The notes under the pieces were generated by a model. It did not search any database. It saw nothing but the letters and a program-made list of their open reading frames with translations, and had not been told where the DNA came from. A DNA stretch of 64,000 bases from Dromiciops gliroides (Eukaryota > Chordata > Mammalia > Microbiotheria > Microbiotheriidae): assembly GCF_019393635.1 (NCBI RefSeq), contig NC_057861.1:303263468-303327467 (forward strand), read 5' to 3'. The number at the start of each line of letters is the position of its first letter. Positions within the stretch are counted from its first letter, which is position 1. A program made the translations under genes and the position numbers. Of this stretch, positions 1 through 11,744 are shown piece after piece.

Positions 1-620
1 GGGTGAAGAGCCCCCATATAGTATGGTCACCAGGGTGGTTGTGTCTATATTCCTGAAAAGTGGTCACCCAGCTTCTATTTAAAGGACTCTTAAGGGAGGT
101 AAAAAAATTTTTGAAACTAGAAATCTTATAAAAACAAATGTTGAAAACTATCTCTACATGTAACTGGAAAATAATAAAATACTTCCATAATTAAAAAAAA
201 AGAATGAAGGACAAACAACAACAACAACAACAACAGAAAGATACTGTTAGGGAAGACACACTACCCATTCCACTTTCAGATAACTCTATATACATATACA
301 TATATATGTATGTGTTTATGTAATTCATTATCTCGAATTTCTCATATATATTATATATTAACATGATACATGATATATCAAGCATATATACATACATATG
401 TAATGAGTATATATTATGTTGTTGCATAATATGTAACATTAATATATTCTATATGTTTTGTATATGTCATACATACACAGTTATATTATAATATATATTG
501 AGCATATGTCTACATATGCATACACGATGAACATATATTGTGTTGTATAATGTGTAGTATGTTATATATTAATATATTCTATGTGATATGTTTAGCATAT
601 CACACACATACACACAAACA
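1..620. repeat. AT-rich low-complexity DNA with imperfect tandem copies
   Basis: A (CAA)n run sits at 218-234. From about 285 the DNA is dominated by TATA/CATA steps. Segments at about 406-480 and 531-615 share GTTG.ATAAT.TGTA, TTAATATATTCTAT and TGT.ATAT.TCA. They look like an imperfect tandem duplication of about 125 bases. There is no gene signal. Confidence 0.55.
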
Positions 621-624
621 TATA

Positions 625-1385
625 TATAAGTTGGAGATAATCAACAGAGAGAAGGCACTAGAGGAATTGGGAGACACTTCCTATAGAAGATGGGGATTTA
701 GCCAGGACTGGAAGGAAGCCAGGGAAGTTAGGAGGCAGAGATGAGAAGGGAGAGAATTCCAGGTATTGGGGGGACATCCAGTGAAAGTGCCTGAAGTGGG
801 GACACAGAGTGTTTTTTGTTGTTGTTGTTTGTTGTTTTTGGTTTTGGGGGTGTTTTTTGGTGGGGCAGAGCAATGGGGTTTAAGTGACTTGCCCAGGGTC
901 ACACAGCTAGTAAGTGTAAAGTGTCTGAGGCTGGATTTGAACTCAGGTCCTCCTGAATCCAGAGCCAGAGCTCTATCCACTGTGCCACCTAGCTGCCCTG
1001 ACATTGAGTGTTTTGTTTGAGGAATAGCAAGGAGACCCATGTCACTATGTAGCATGTGGAGGGGAGTAAAATATATAAAGACTGGAAATCTACTAAGGGG
1101 CCAGAATATGAAGGGCTTTGGATGCCAAACAGGATTTTATGTTTGATCCTTGAGGTGATAGGGAGCCACTGGAATTTACTGAGTAGAGGACTGACATAGT
1201 CAGACCTAAAGGAAAATCAATTTGACAGCTGAGTGAAGGACAGACTAGAGTGGGGAAGAGACTTGAGTCAGGGAGACCCATCAGAAGGCTATTACAATAG
1301 TCCAGGTGTGAGGTGATGAAGACTTGCACCAGGGTGGTAGCCATGTCAGTGGAGAAAAGGGGTATATAAGAGAGGTTGTCCTTGG
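625..1385 (-). repeat. L2 LINE fragment, split by a SINE
   Basis: Read on the minus strand, the text matches L2 3' sequence, for example CCTGGACTATTGTAATAGCC near 1290 and CAGTGGCTCCCTATC near 1160. A SINE at 816-1000 interrupts it. It is an old, diverged copy. Confidence 0.75.
816..1000 (-). repeat. Marsupial tRNA/CORE-type SINE
   Basis: The reverse-oriented SINE body ends CACCTAGCTGCCC at its 5' side, with a T-rich tail at the left. GAGTGTTTT flanks it at 807-815 and 1006-1014 as a target-site duplication. Such SINEs are moved by L1. Confidence 0.9.
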
Positions 1386-1439
1386 TTTCCTGACAAAGCC
1401 AAACAGAAAAGGTCGAGTCCCTCACTTACACGACAATCC

Positions 1440-1850
1440 TTCAAAGTGCTGAAAACAGCTACTTTTGTTCTCCCTAAATTTCACCATCAGCATCTACTGA
1501 CTCTTCCATCTCCTGGATCTGTCCTTTTCATTACTGACTTCATTGATGAGGGCCCTCTTCTGCCACATTGACTTCTTTATTCTCCTTTTGCATCTCAATG
1601 CAATCTATTATGCATCACCAGAATATTGTTCTTAAAAGTCACTCATTTCTCTTCATCTGATTTTCTTTTTAGAGTCTCAGGCCATGGGATCCTACATGTT
1701 CTTTCTCAGAACTCTTTGAAATCTCCTTTGCTAAAGTCTACTACCTATGTCAGACTACCCTGACATTCTCCTCCTTGTCTGTTTCAGGCTCTAAGATAGC
1801 ATGGTCTCTGTCCTTTCTCCTCTTTTGACCAGTTCTTCCTGATTGGTTAA
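1440..1850 (+). repeat. Possible L2 fragment
   Basis: This is C/T-rich text with the word content of L2 3' coding sequence on the plus strand (CACCAGAATATTGTTCTTAAAA, shown here only in part). It is too diverged for a firm call. Confidence 0.35.
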
Positions 1851-1890
1851 AATCATATGCAGAAATGCAATACCCTTTACCCCCTTTTAA

Positions 1891-2150
1891 GGGCAGCTAG
1901 GTGGCTTAGTGGATAGAGCCTTGGGCCTGGAATCAGGAGGATATGAGTTCAAATTGGCATCAGACACTTTCCTAACTGTGTGACACTGGGCAAGTCACTT
2001 AACTTCTGTTTGCCTTAATCCACTAGAGAAAGAAATGACAAACCACTCCAAGTATCTTTGTCAAGAAAGCCCATGAACACTACTGACATGTTGTGTTCCA
2101 CAGGGTCAGGGAGAGTCAGATGTGACTGAATGACTGAACAACAATAACAA
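1891..2150 (+). repeat. RTE-tailed marsupial SINE
   Basis: A tRNA/CORE body (GGGCAGCTAGGTGG) is followed by AAACCACTCCAAGTATCTTT and a tail AACAACAATAACAA. The tail resembles the 3' end of BovB/RTE LINEs, implying RTE-driven movement rather than L1. Confidence 0.85.
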
Positions 2151-2400
2151 TACCTTCTTTCAGATATAATCACACTCAATTGTATTTTTCTTTTGTTTTA
2201 CAGCATCTCAACCTGCTGGAATTCACTGAAGTAAATAGTATGAGAGGTAAGAAAGTATGAGGCATATAAAGAAATCTGGAAAGATCTCCATGAAATAAAA
2301 AAGAAGAAGAAAATGTATGATGAGAGAAACAGAGTATGCACTACCAACAACAGTGAGGCTGCAGGTGAAATCAGAATTTGTAGTGAAAATTACAGAATGG

Positions 2401-2536
2401 GGACAGCTAGGTGGTACAGTGGATAGAGCACCGGCACAGGATTCAGGAGGACCTGAGTTCAAATCCAATCTCAGACACTTAACAATTACTAGCTACATGA
2501 CCCTGGGCAAGTCACTTAACCCCAATTGCCTCATGA

Positions 2537-2587
<51 letters not shown>

Positions 2588-2650
2588 GAAGGAAGGAAGG
2601 AAGGAAGGAAGGAAGGAAGGAAGGAAGGAAGGAAGGAAGGAAGGAAGGAA

Positions 2651-2727
<77 letters not shown>

Positions 2728-2775
2728 GAAGAAAGGAAGGAAGAAAGGAAGGAAGAAAGGAAGGAAGAAAGAAAG
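2401..2775 (+). repeat. SINE with greatly expanded GAAA/GGAA tail
   Basis: The SINE body occupies 2401-2535. Its A-tail has become a microsatellite of about 240 bases: (GAAA)n, (GGAA)n, (GAAA)n, then mixed units. TTACAGAATGG flanks the whole unit at 2390-2400 and 2776-2786, proving one insertion. Long reading frames across it are low-complexity artefacts. Confidence 0.93.
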
Positions 2776-2794
2776 TTACAGAATGGCAGAGTGA

Positions 2795-3010
2795 AGATTA
2801 CAGAATCACAGAATTCCAAAGGATGATAGAGGCAACCCATGCCTGAACAAAATCCCTCTACAACTTACCTGACAAATAGACATCTAGTCTTCGCTAGCAT
2901 ACCTTGAGTGAGGAAGAACACACTATGCCTTGAGACAGCCTAGTCCACTTTTGAATAGCAATAATTTGTGGTGTAACTGAGGGGAAGCCTTCATTTGCTG
3001 GATGGAGACA
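2795..3010 (-). repeat. L3/CR1 fragment
   Basis: It resembles the reverse of L3/CR1 3' sequence: ACAGAATTCCAAAGG, then CAACCCATGCCTGAACAA and CCCTCTACAAC. The stretch 3010-3380 that follows is unassigned. Confidence 0.6.
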
Positions 3011-3379
3011 CCTCCTATGGCCTCCCATGCACTCTGGCCCCTTGGTGTTGGAAATTTCCTCTTCAGGGATCACAAAGCAATGCCTGATTGGTTCCCAGTG
3101 ATTGGGAAGTGACTGAAGATGTTGTTTGACTATGTGTTAAGAGAAGCCCCTTACTCCAGAACCAGAGTTACACTCTACTGTGGTCTATAAGAAGATCAAG
3201 GGTAAATAACTGCCCTTTTGGGAACTCTCATCAAGTGTTTTCTCTGGATTTCCAGTGGAGGTGGGAAGGGGAGAAAGAGAGATTTCTCTCTCCACCTCAC
3301 CTTTAATGGTGACTTGCCTAAAAAGCAATAGCAGTGGTGATCAACCTGTGCTGGCTTAGGCAAGTACTTGGCTGTTTCT

Positions 3380-4085
3380 TCTTTAATTAAAATATATTTA
3401 TTGATATATTTTGTTTTTATATTGCCTAGATTCCCTCCTACATCCCTCCCCTTTCTGAGAGCTATGCTTTTTATTTTTATTTTTTTAGGCAATCTAGGTT
3501 AAATGACTTGACCAAGGTTACACAGTTAATAAGTGGCTGAGATGAGATTTGAACTACAGGTCTTCCTGACTTCAGGGCCAGTGCTTTATTCACTGTACCA
3601 CTTAGCTGCCCTGAATTATACTAACAAAGTATTTTTCAGGAGAAAAGAAAAAGAGGAAGAAGAGGAAAAAATTTATCAGAACATGTCAATGCAGCTAAAA
3701 TTCTGGTGCTGTATGCTATGTTCCACACCCATGGTCCCCCACCTCAGCAAAGAAATGGTAGGTGCCTTCTCATACCTTTCCTCTGTGGCAGAGCTTATTC
3801 TTTATAATTTTACAATATTCACTTTAAAAACTTTTTTGTGTTAGTCTTTCCATTTACTTTGTTGTAGGCACTCTGTATACTGTTTCTTTGGCTCTACTTC
3901 TCCTTGAATGAGATCATGTAAGTTTTCCCATACTTCTTGGTATTTATTGTATCCCGTAGTTCTTACAATACAGTAAAATTCCATTACATTCGTGTGTCCC
4001 AATTCACTTAGCCATTCCCCTACTTTCTTTCCATTGCTTTGCCACCACCAAAAAAAAATACCACTATAAATGTTTTGGTATTTAT
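3380..4085 (-). repeat. L1 3' UTR fragment split by a SINE
   Basis: On the minus strand it reads as marsupial L1 3' end. The plus strand shows TTCCATTACATTCGTGTG, CCATTCCCCTACTTTC and TTTGCCACCACCAAAA. It is interrupted by a SINE at 3481-3614. Confidence 0.75.
3481..3614 (-). repeat. Marsupial SINE
   Basis: A T-run at the left is followed by TTAAATGACTTG, TGAGATTTGAACT and CACTTAGCTGCCC. It is a somewhat diverged copy inside the L1. Confidence 0.8.
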
Positions 4086-4186
4086 CAAACTTTTCTTCTT
4101 TTACTCCCCAACATGTACTCTTTGATCTAGTGATGGTGCCTTATGGCTGTTCTGTGAACAAGACGCTCCATCTCTCAGTTAGGAGC

Positions 4187-4525
4187 ATTTTTGGCTGCCC
4201 CCCACCCCCATGCCTGGAATGCTCTCTCTCCTTCACTCCTTCACTACTGACCTCCCTGGCTTTTTTAAAGTCCCAAATAAAATCCTACTTTCTACAGGAA
4301 GACTTCCCCATCTCCTCTTAATTCTAATATCTTCCCTTTTTTAAATTATTTCCTATTTATCATGCATACAATTTGCTTTGTATATATGTTCTTGCATGTT
4401 GTCTCTCCCATTAGATTGTAAGCTCTCTGAGGGCAGGGACTGTCTTTTGCCTCTTTTTGTATCCCCAGTGCTTACCACAGTGTTTGACACATACTAAGAC
4501 TTTAATAAATGTTTATTGATTATCA
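4187..4525 (+). repeat. L2 3' end
   Basis: The classic L2 terminus is present: TGCCTGGAATGCTCTC, ATTAGATTGTAAGCTC, GAGGGCAGGGACTGTC, TATCCCCAGTGCTTA and TTTAATAAATGTTTATTGAT. Confidence 0.92.
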
Positions 4526-4815
4526 GTAATTTACAATCTACCTTTTGACCTTAACCCTAACCAGTTATGGGACCTCTTCATGAGTCTATCTTCTTGCTAT
4601 CCAATATGGTCTTTTCCCTGGATTTTTTCTCTGTTTTACTTCCTTTATTACAAGCTATAATCTTCCAGTGTCAAATTCTCCATCACAAGTTATATCTTTC
4701 CAAATTTCAATGTGGTCAAATTCACCCACTTCAGTTCAGAACTCTGCTTTACTTTGTATATTACTCCATGATTTTCTTGCTTATACTCTACTCATTTCTT
4801 TATAAATATACACTA

Positions 4816-5262
4816 GGAGGGCAGCTAGGTGTCGTAATGGATAGAGCCTAGGACCTAAAATCAGAAGAGTCATCATCCTGGGGGCAGCTAGGTGGTGCAG
4901 TGGACAAATCCAGCCTCAGATACTTGACACTAGCTGTGTGACCCTGGGCAAGTCACTTAACCCTCATTGCCCCACAAAGAAGGAGGAGGAGGAGGAGGAG
5001 GAGGAGGAGGAGGAGGAGGAGGAGGAGGAGGAGGAGGAGGAGGAGGAGGAGGAGGAAGAGGAGGAGAAGGAGAAGGAGAAGGAGAAGAAGAAGGAGGAGA
5101 AGAAGAAGAAGAAGAAGAAGAAGAAGAAGAAGAAGAAGAAGAAGAAGAAGAAGAAGAAGAAGAAGAAAGGAATGGCAAACCACTCCAGTATCTTTGCCAA
5201 GAAAACCCCAGATGGGGTCACAAAGAATTGGACACGACTGAAATTACCGAACAACAACACCA
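4816..5262 (+). repeat. SINE-in-SINE with GGA/GAA microsatellite
   Basis: An RTE-tailed SINE begins at 4816 and breaks off near 4880, where a second, short SINE begins (GGGGGCAGCTAGGTGG). The second element's tail has become (GGA)n then (GAA)n to about 5166. The outer SINE then resumes as GGCAAACCACTCCAGTATC and ends ACGACTGAAATTACCGAACA. The long E, K or G reading frames here are artefacts. Confidence 0.88.
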
Positions 5263-5399
5263 CCTCATACTTCAGCAAAAATTGACATCATTAAGTTACA
5301 AACTTCCTTTCCTTCCCAATTCCATACTTCAAATTACTTCAGATTCTATGCCTATACTCTTATTCCTTGTTTCAGATGCCCAAGGCAACCTCTGTACCT

Positions 5400-6420
5400 G
5401 TACCCTTGTTCCCAATCCCTCCCATTCCCTTTATGAAATTGTGCTTTTGAGAAACATCTCCCCTTGCTCATTTTCAATTTGCTTCTATCCTCTGGCTCCT
5501 CGCCTGCTGCCTTCAAACATGCTTTGATTTCCCCTATCCTTAAAAAACTCTCACTTGACCCAACCATCTCTCAAGCTAACACCCTATATCTCTCTTCCTT
5601 TTCACAGCCAAACTCCAAGAAAAAGCATTCACATTCCTTGTTTCCACTTTCTCACCTCCCACTCACTTCTCAACCCCTTGAAATCTGGCTTCTGTCCCTG
5701 CTACTCGACTAAAACTGCTCTTTTCAAAGTTATCAATAATCTCTTTACACTATGTTTCATTTCCAACCTCTTCCCTCCACTCACATGACCACCACCCTAA
5801 TTCATGTCATTATCCTTGGACTATTTTAATAGCCTCCCAATTATTCTCCTCATCTCAAGTTTCTCCTCCCTCTACTCCATCTTCCACATGGCTTCCTAAG
5901 TGGTATTCCTCAGGAACAGGTGTGATGAGGATGTCATGCTCCTCCTTAATAAGATTCAGCAGCTTTCTTTGATCTCTTTTCAGTATTTAAATCCTTTCAT
6001 TGTCAGCCTATCTTTACAGACTGATTACACATAACCCACCCATCCCCAATCTTATACACTCTATGCTTCTGCCATACTGAATTATTTGTTATTTTGCATA
6101 TACAAGCATTCTCTTCCCTGTCTCCCCAGCTTTCTACTGGCTCTCTCCCATGCCCAGCATGACCTCTGTCTCTTGGAATCCCTTCAGGGCTCAGTTGTAG
6201 TAGCACTTTACTTACTAAGCCTTTTCTGAGAAGACTTTTTAGTGCTCCATTACCAAAATGCATTCATTGTATTTCCTTATCTCTAAGGATGCCATATCCC
6301 CTCAATAGAATGCCAGCTACTTGGGGGTTGGAAATATCTCACCTTTATATTTGTATCTGTAGTGCCCAGCTTAGTAATGACCAATAGCAGGAACTGAATA
6401 AATGTTTGATGATAGGTTTG
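5400..6420 (+). repeat. L2 LINE fragment
   Basis: L2 3' coding and terminal text runs on the plus strand: GACTATTTTAATAGCCTCCC near 5820, then CCTTTTCTGAGAAGAC, ending GTAGTGCCCAGCTTAG and AATAAATGTTTGATGA near 6400. It has no intact frame. The stretch 6420-6755 after it is unassigned. Confidence 0.8.
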
Positions 6421-6754
6421 TTGATCCACAGATCCACACAGCCCTGGACAATGACTGTTCTATAGAGATAGGGAGAACTGAAGAATAGAAGGTCTCTGAT
6501 CTTTGGTAACTATAAAGAACAAGGCTCTTACTGGGCCCTTCTGCACAGGAAGCCCACAGGGATTACAGCTATCTGTATCAGCTACTGCTTAAACCATCTT
6601 TGGGTTAAAGCATAATTTTCAGGAGTTAAAATGCAAACGTAGGCTTGCTAATGCCTGAACCCACCGGTACCCACTAAGAGTCATTCAATAACCAACTGGA
6701 ATGATTCCCTCTAGACGAGGCAGAGGATAAAAAGAAATACAAAGATCACAGGGA

Positions 6755-6960
6755 CCATAGGATTTTAGAGCTGAAAGGAACTGCAAAAAAAACATACAAG
6801 AACAACCCTTCATTTTTGTAGATGTGGAGCCTATGTTCACTGAAGTAAAAAAAAATAACTTTCCCAAGGTCACAACCATTAGTGACAAAACTAGGACTAA
6901 AACCCATGACCTTCTGACCTTGTGGGGTTTTTTCCTCATGACACTGCCTCAGTCCCTGTC
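6755..6960 (-). repeat. MIR-type SINE fragment
   Basis: The plus strand carries ATAGGATTTTAGAGCTGAAA, CTTTCCCAAGGTCACA and CATGACCTTCTGACC. This is the usual reverse MIR3-like order. Confidence 0.6.
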
Positions 6961-7049
6961 CTCAAAGATCTGAACTTCAAGTTCAGGAGACATGTGTAAA
7001 AATATAGTTAACCATATAAAGCAGGACAGATGTTCCTGGTGCTATTTTT

Positions 7050-7310
7050 GTCCAAAGTTCAATCAATAGACAAGTATTTATTAAATGACTTCTGTGTGCT
7101 AGGAACTACACAAGGTACAATTTCAAGGAAGGAGACATCCCTGTAGACTGGACATATTAAAGGAGGGCTTCACGAAGCTGGCATTTGAATAAAGATTTTA
7201 AGATTCTGTTTGGGTAGGCATGTAAGAAACACAAAAGCATGTCTCAACTAAGTGGAAAGAGCAACATGAACAAAGGCTTAGAGATGGAAAGAGGCAAGAT
7301 TGGGTGGGGG
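7050..7310 (-). repeat. L2 3' end
   Basis: The reverse L2 terminus is seen as TATTTATTAAATGACTTC, GTGCTAGGAACTAC and AAAGGAGGGCTTCACGAAG. I see nothing recognisable in 7310-8030 apart from a poly-C run near 7650. Confidence 0.65.
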
Positions 7311-8029
7311 AGAATGGGAAAACCCAGTCATTCACCAGTAAGCTTTACTTTATTTCATTAGCAAAAAGTAGAGTCCTGGGGAAATGGGATTTGGGACAGT
7401 TATATTTTATTGAGTGGCTGGGCAAAGAGAATGAATGGTTATGTCCAAAGATGAACCACGATAGGCACCACGAAGAGATAGTCCAGGCCAGCCTGGACTC
7501 CTGAAATCAGGTGCTAAGAATGGGGCTTTGAAAGGAAGAAAGAAGTTGATAATAGAGAAGGGGGAAGAAAAAAATTCTCTTCCCAGTTTTGGTGCAGGAC
7601 AGAGACTAAAAGAATATGAAGACTGAGAACCTATAGGCCTCCCTAAAGGAATTCCCCCCCCCCCATCTACTTTCATTAGAAGCTTGGCTGGGCTGACATT
7701 CACCAGATGGAGGAGAAGACAGACTCCCAGGCAGTAACAACACAAGCAGCCTATTTAATTAGCCTCATTACAAATCACTTCTCTTCTTTCCGCTCCTGGG
7801 GTGATCACAAACTGTGAGAGATAGATCACAACTCTTCCATCTCCAACGCCCACTACTTACTGCATGTGATGGCATGGTGGATGGACCACAAGGAAGGCTC
7901 ATCTTTTGCTGAGCAGGCGTCTCCCCTCCTCCTGCCCATCTATTCCCCACTGATTTCCAGGCATGGCCACACCCGGGGCATCCCAGAAAGATTATGACCC
8001 ATCTTTTTTTTTTTTTAATTTAACCAGTG

Positions 8030-8270
8030 ACAGATATTCCAGGAACTCCTTGAACAGTGTCTCTGCATCTATGTTATCAGGAAGTTCTTCCAAACACCGA
8101 GTCTAAATCCTGTTCTTTTATAATATGACAAACAAAACACCTCTTGTTCTGATCTCAGGGGGGAAAATGGGGCGCAGTTGTCCAATATTATCTATAGTAA
8201 CCACATTGCCTTCCCTACAAAAATTTCTGAATAACTCAAGTTCTGAATAACTCAAATCCAAACCAATGAC
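8030..8270 (-). repeat. L3/CR1-like fragment
   Basis: The plus strand reads CAGTGACAGATATTCCAGG, then CAGGAAGTTCTTCCAAAC and GTCTAAATCCTG, which matches the reverse of the L3 3' region. It is a weak, old copy. The stretch 8270-8690 is unassigned. Confidence 0.45.
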
Positions 8271-8774
8271 CTACTTATCTTCTAGAAGCACAGGAGAACC
8301 AGGACAGTCTGTTGAAGTTCATTTTCAAACATCCACTTGTTCCTGGCTCTAAAATCTCTCCTCCCTCTTTGAGGACATTGCCTGCTTCCATCCTTGCTCC
8401 CATCTCATTGCATTGAAAGCAATGGGATGAAAGCTTCATCCCATCACCCTCAAAGGGGACGGCAGCCGCAACGAACAGGATCATGCTGCTTCCATATTGT
8501 CCAATTTCAGAAGTGTTCCATCTTCGATCTGCTTTGGAGATGAGGTGGTCCATTACACTAAAAACCATTGGGGACTGCAGGGAATCTTTCACCTTTCTTT
8601 TGAATTTGTGGAACTGTGTTTAAGAGAAGCAAAACAGGACAAATGAACTTCCAACTAATAACTGTCTATAACTTTGCCTCTCAGTCACTCACAGAGCTTA
8701 AGTGACTTGCCAATAGGTTTGAATCCTACCTCTGACCTACCTGTAGTTTTCTCATCTGTAAAATTCAATTCCAT

Positions 8775-9130
8775 CAACTGGACATTTATTAAGTGCTTGC
8801 TAGGTACAAGGCACTGTTCTAGGTTCTAGAGATACAGAGACAAAAACCAAGCAGCCCTTTCCCTCAGTAAGCTTATTTTCTATATGGGGGATATAATGGA
8901 TACAAGTAAGTAGATACAAAGTATATGTGAAGTTCTACAAAGTCATTGAGGGAGAGAAATATGGAAACACAGAGACACAGAGAAGAGACAGGGAATAGGT
9001 CAGGTCCCAGTGGTACCTGAGCTGTGCATTGAAGAAATCTAGGAATTTTTTAAGTCAAAGGCTAGGAGTTACTGCATTCCAGAGAAGTCAACTTGTGTGA
9101 AGGCACTGGAGCAGAATATAAAAAGTTATC
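8775..9130 (-). repeat. L2 3' end
   Basis: The reverse L2 terminus reads ACATTTATTAAGTGCTTGC, CAAGGCACTGTTCTAGG and CATTCCAGAGAAG. Just before it, 8690-8770 has MIR-like words (TTAAGTGACTTGCC). Confidence 0.75.
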
Positions 9131-9159
9131 TAGAAAGGAATGATGGAAACAAGCACTGC

Positions 9160-9397
9160 ACTTATTAAGTGCTTACTATGTGCCAGGCATTTAAAAATAT
9201 TATCTCATTTAATTTTCCCAACAATTCTGGGAGACAGATGTTATCATCCGTCTCCCATTATCATCCCCATTTCACAGCTGAGGAAACTAAGGCAGACAAA
9301 GGTTATATTACTTGTCATGGGTTACACAGCTTGTAAATGTCTGAGATCAAATTTGAACTCAGGTCTTCTTGACTCCAGACTCTGAACTACCTAGATG
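9160..9397 (-). repeat. MIR SINE
   Basis: A nearly full reverse MIR: GTGCTTACTATGTGCCAGGC, TATCTCATTTAATTTTCCC, CAGCTGAGGAAACTAAGGC and TTTGAACTCAGGTCTTC. Confidence 0.88.
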
Positions 9398-9444
9398 TAT
9401 AAGGAACAGCAAATAGACAGGCTTGATTGGACAAAAGAACATAA

Positions 9445-9600
9445 GAAGCACCTCAGTTTCCTTCATCTATAAAATGGGAATAATGATATCTGGAGTATCT
9501 ACCTCACAGAGTTGTTGTGAGGATCAAGAAAAATAAAAATATATAAAATGTTTTGCAGACCTTAAAGAAGTACCATATAAATGTAATTTGTAATCTCAAT
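9445..9600 (+). repeat. MIR SINE 3' part
   Basis: The plus strand reads CCTCAGTTTCCTTCATCTAT, AAAATGGGAATAATGATA and GTTGTTGTGAGGATCAA, which is the MIR 3' half. Confidence 0.8.
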
Positions 9601-9874
9601 GATTAGTGATACGATGCATTACAATTTTGTCATTTTTGATTTTCAAAACATAAGTGTTTATATATGCATAAATAACACACATATGTATATGTGTAGGTAT
9701 ATGTATGTATCATCTCATTCCATCCTTATAACAATCCTGGTAGGTAGATAAATCAAATATTATTATGTCCATCTTACAAATGAGTGAACTCAATCTTAGA
9801 ATGGTTAAGCAATTAATCAAGTCATAGTTAATCATCTAATTTAAGTATGACAACTGATCCAATATTCCCAAGTC

Positions 9875-10003
9875 TTCCTTCCTTTCTTCCTTCCCTCCTT
9901 CCTTCCTTTTTTCTTCCTTTCTTCCCTCCTTCCTTCCTTCCTTCTTTCCTTCCTTCCCTCCCTCCCTTCTTCACTCCCTCCCTCCTCTCTCCCTTCCTTT
10001 CCA
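9875..10003. repeat. Pyrimidine (CTTC)n microsatellite
   Basis: About 125 bases of CCTT/CTTC/CCCT units. Reading frames through it are low-complexity artefacts. Confidence 0.9.
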
Positions 10004-10004
10004 G

Positions 10005-10460
10005 CAATATAGCTGAGTCCAGAATATGTGGAGGGGAGCAAAATGTAAAACCATTGGAAATCTGAGGAGGGAAAAGATGACAAAGAGCTCTTACTGCCAA
10101 ATAGAGTACTTTATATTTGATAGTGGACATGATAGGGAGCCACTGGAGTTTATGGGATAGTGGGCTGACATGGTTAAACCAATACCTTAGAAGATGACTT
10201 TGGCAGCTATGTACCGGACAGAATGAAGTAGGGAGAGACTTGAGGCAAGGAGACCAATTAGAAGGCTAATGCAATAGTACCAAGAATTGTTGAGAGCCTG
10301 AACTAGGTTTGTGGATGCAGGACTGGAGAGGAGAGGGCATAGAGAGATACTGTGAAGGCAAAAAGGTCTAGAAGGAGACTAGAAGTAGGGACACCAATAA
10401 ATGAGTTATTGCAATGACCAAGGCAAAAGGTAAAGATCCAGGACAGTATGTTTGGGTTGG
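10005..10460 (-). repeat. L2 LINE fragment
   Basis: Reverse L2 3' coding text: GATAGGGAGCCACTGGAGTT, TTTGGCAGCTATGTACC and GAAGGCTAATGCAATAGTAC. Confidence 0.7.
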
Positions 10461-10679
10461 ATGCTAGGGATCAGAGAAATAGGCTTCCCAAATCCATTTT
10501 ACAATGGTAGAAAAGACTGAAGTCAGCTGTAGATATTATTCAATAAATATTTATTCCACAAAGCTGTTTTCTTTTTTTCTTATGTTCCCTATTTCTTTCA
10601 TCCAAAAGGAACCAAGATTCATTTCTCCAATGCATTTATTTATCCAATGCTCTGGCCTCCTTGAAAAAAAAAATATGTG

Positions 10680-10870
10680 TTTAGAGGATTCATTTATTGA
10701 TATTTTCTGTCTTTATATCACCTATATTTCCTAATGTATCTCTTCTTCCTCTCCTTCCCAAAAAGACATCTCTTAAAACAAAGAATTTTTTAAAGGGGAA
10801 AAAAAAAATCCAGTTCAACAACACTAACACATGTGTACTCTCTCACCTTGACACAGAAGGGGATGCTTTC
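10680..10870 (-). repeat. L1 3' end fragment
   Basis: The text resembles other reverse L1 3' ends here: TTCATTTATTGATATTTTC, AAAGGGGAAAAAAAAAATCC and CAGTTCAACAACACTAAC. Confidence 0.5.
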
Positions 10871-11234
10871 TCAGAGCTCTTTGTTGGGGGCAAGTGTGGT
10901 TATTATTTTAGTATTTAATTAAATGTAATAAATGCAGTGTTTGCATGGGGAAGGGTGAGGAAGGTAACAGTTTCTATTGTTGGAAGGTGGAGCCTTTCCA
11001 AAGCATCAATCTTCACTTATATAGCAATTCTAGGAACTTGATCTGCCTATCTTGGTTGCTTCCTACTGAGACACAAATTAGAGTTGCTTTTTTTTTTTTT
11101 TAAACAAACCCACCATGAGAATTCACTTACAATCATCAAAGTTGGTTCAAAGGCCTGGTTATTTAATAAGAGTTTAATTTCTATAGTACATAAGATTTAC
11201 AAAATACTTTTCTTACAATGGTGTGAAGTAGACA

Positions 11235-11485
11235 GTGCAAGGGTTGTTGTTCAGTAAGTTTAGTTGCATACGACGTTTTGTAACCCTGTATGGGATTTTC
11301 TTGGCAAAGATACTGGAGTGGTTTGCCATTTCCTTCTCCACCTCCTTTTTACAGATGAGGTAACTGAGGCAAACAGGGTTAGGTGACTTGCCCAGGGTCA
11401 AATGAGTGAGGCCACATTTGACCTCAGGCCTTCCCGACTCCAGTCCCAGCACTCCTTCCACTGTATGACCTAGCTGCCCCAGTAC
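11235..11485 (-). repeat. RTE-tailed marsupial SINE
   Basis: In reverse, GTTGTTGTTCAGT leads into TTCTTGGCAAAGATACTGG and AGTGGTTTGCCATTTCC (RTE-like tail), then the CORE block and GACCTAGCTGCCCC. Confidence 0.88.
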
Positions 11486-11499
11486 AAGTATTACGATTT

Positions 11500-11640
11500 T
11501 AATTTTACAGGTAAAGGTCAAATTTCAGAGTTTCAGAGAGATAAAGTGTCTTGCCCAGGATTTCAATGCTAGTGTCAAAGGTGGACGGGCCTCCTGACTC
11601 CAATTCTGGAGCTCTTCCCTTTCTATCATGCTGTCTCACA
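11500..11640 (-). repeat. MIR fragment
   Basis: It carries AAGTGTCTTGCCCAGGATTT and CTCCTGACTCCAATTCTGG in reverse MIR order. Confidence 0.6.
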
Positions 11641-11744
11641 TACTAGGGCTTTTCCATAGGTTATACTTGTGTGTGATTTTTAAAAAAAGTTTTATTGATG
11701 CTTTAAAAATATTGCTATCACTTCCAACAACCCATCTCAGTCAG

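Noticed and set aside
2317-2846. Lys/Arg/Glu-rich frames
   Set aside because: They run through the GAAA/GGAA tail of a SINE bounded by a target-site duplication.
4938-5285. Long reading frames rich in Glu, Lys, Gly, Leu or Ser
   Set aside because: They are translations of the GGA/GAA microsatellite in all frames and carry no domain or splice signal.
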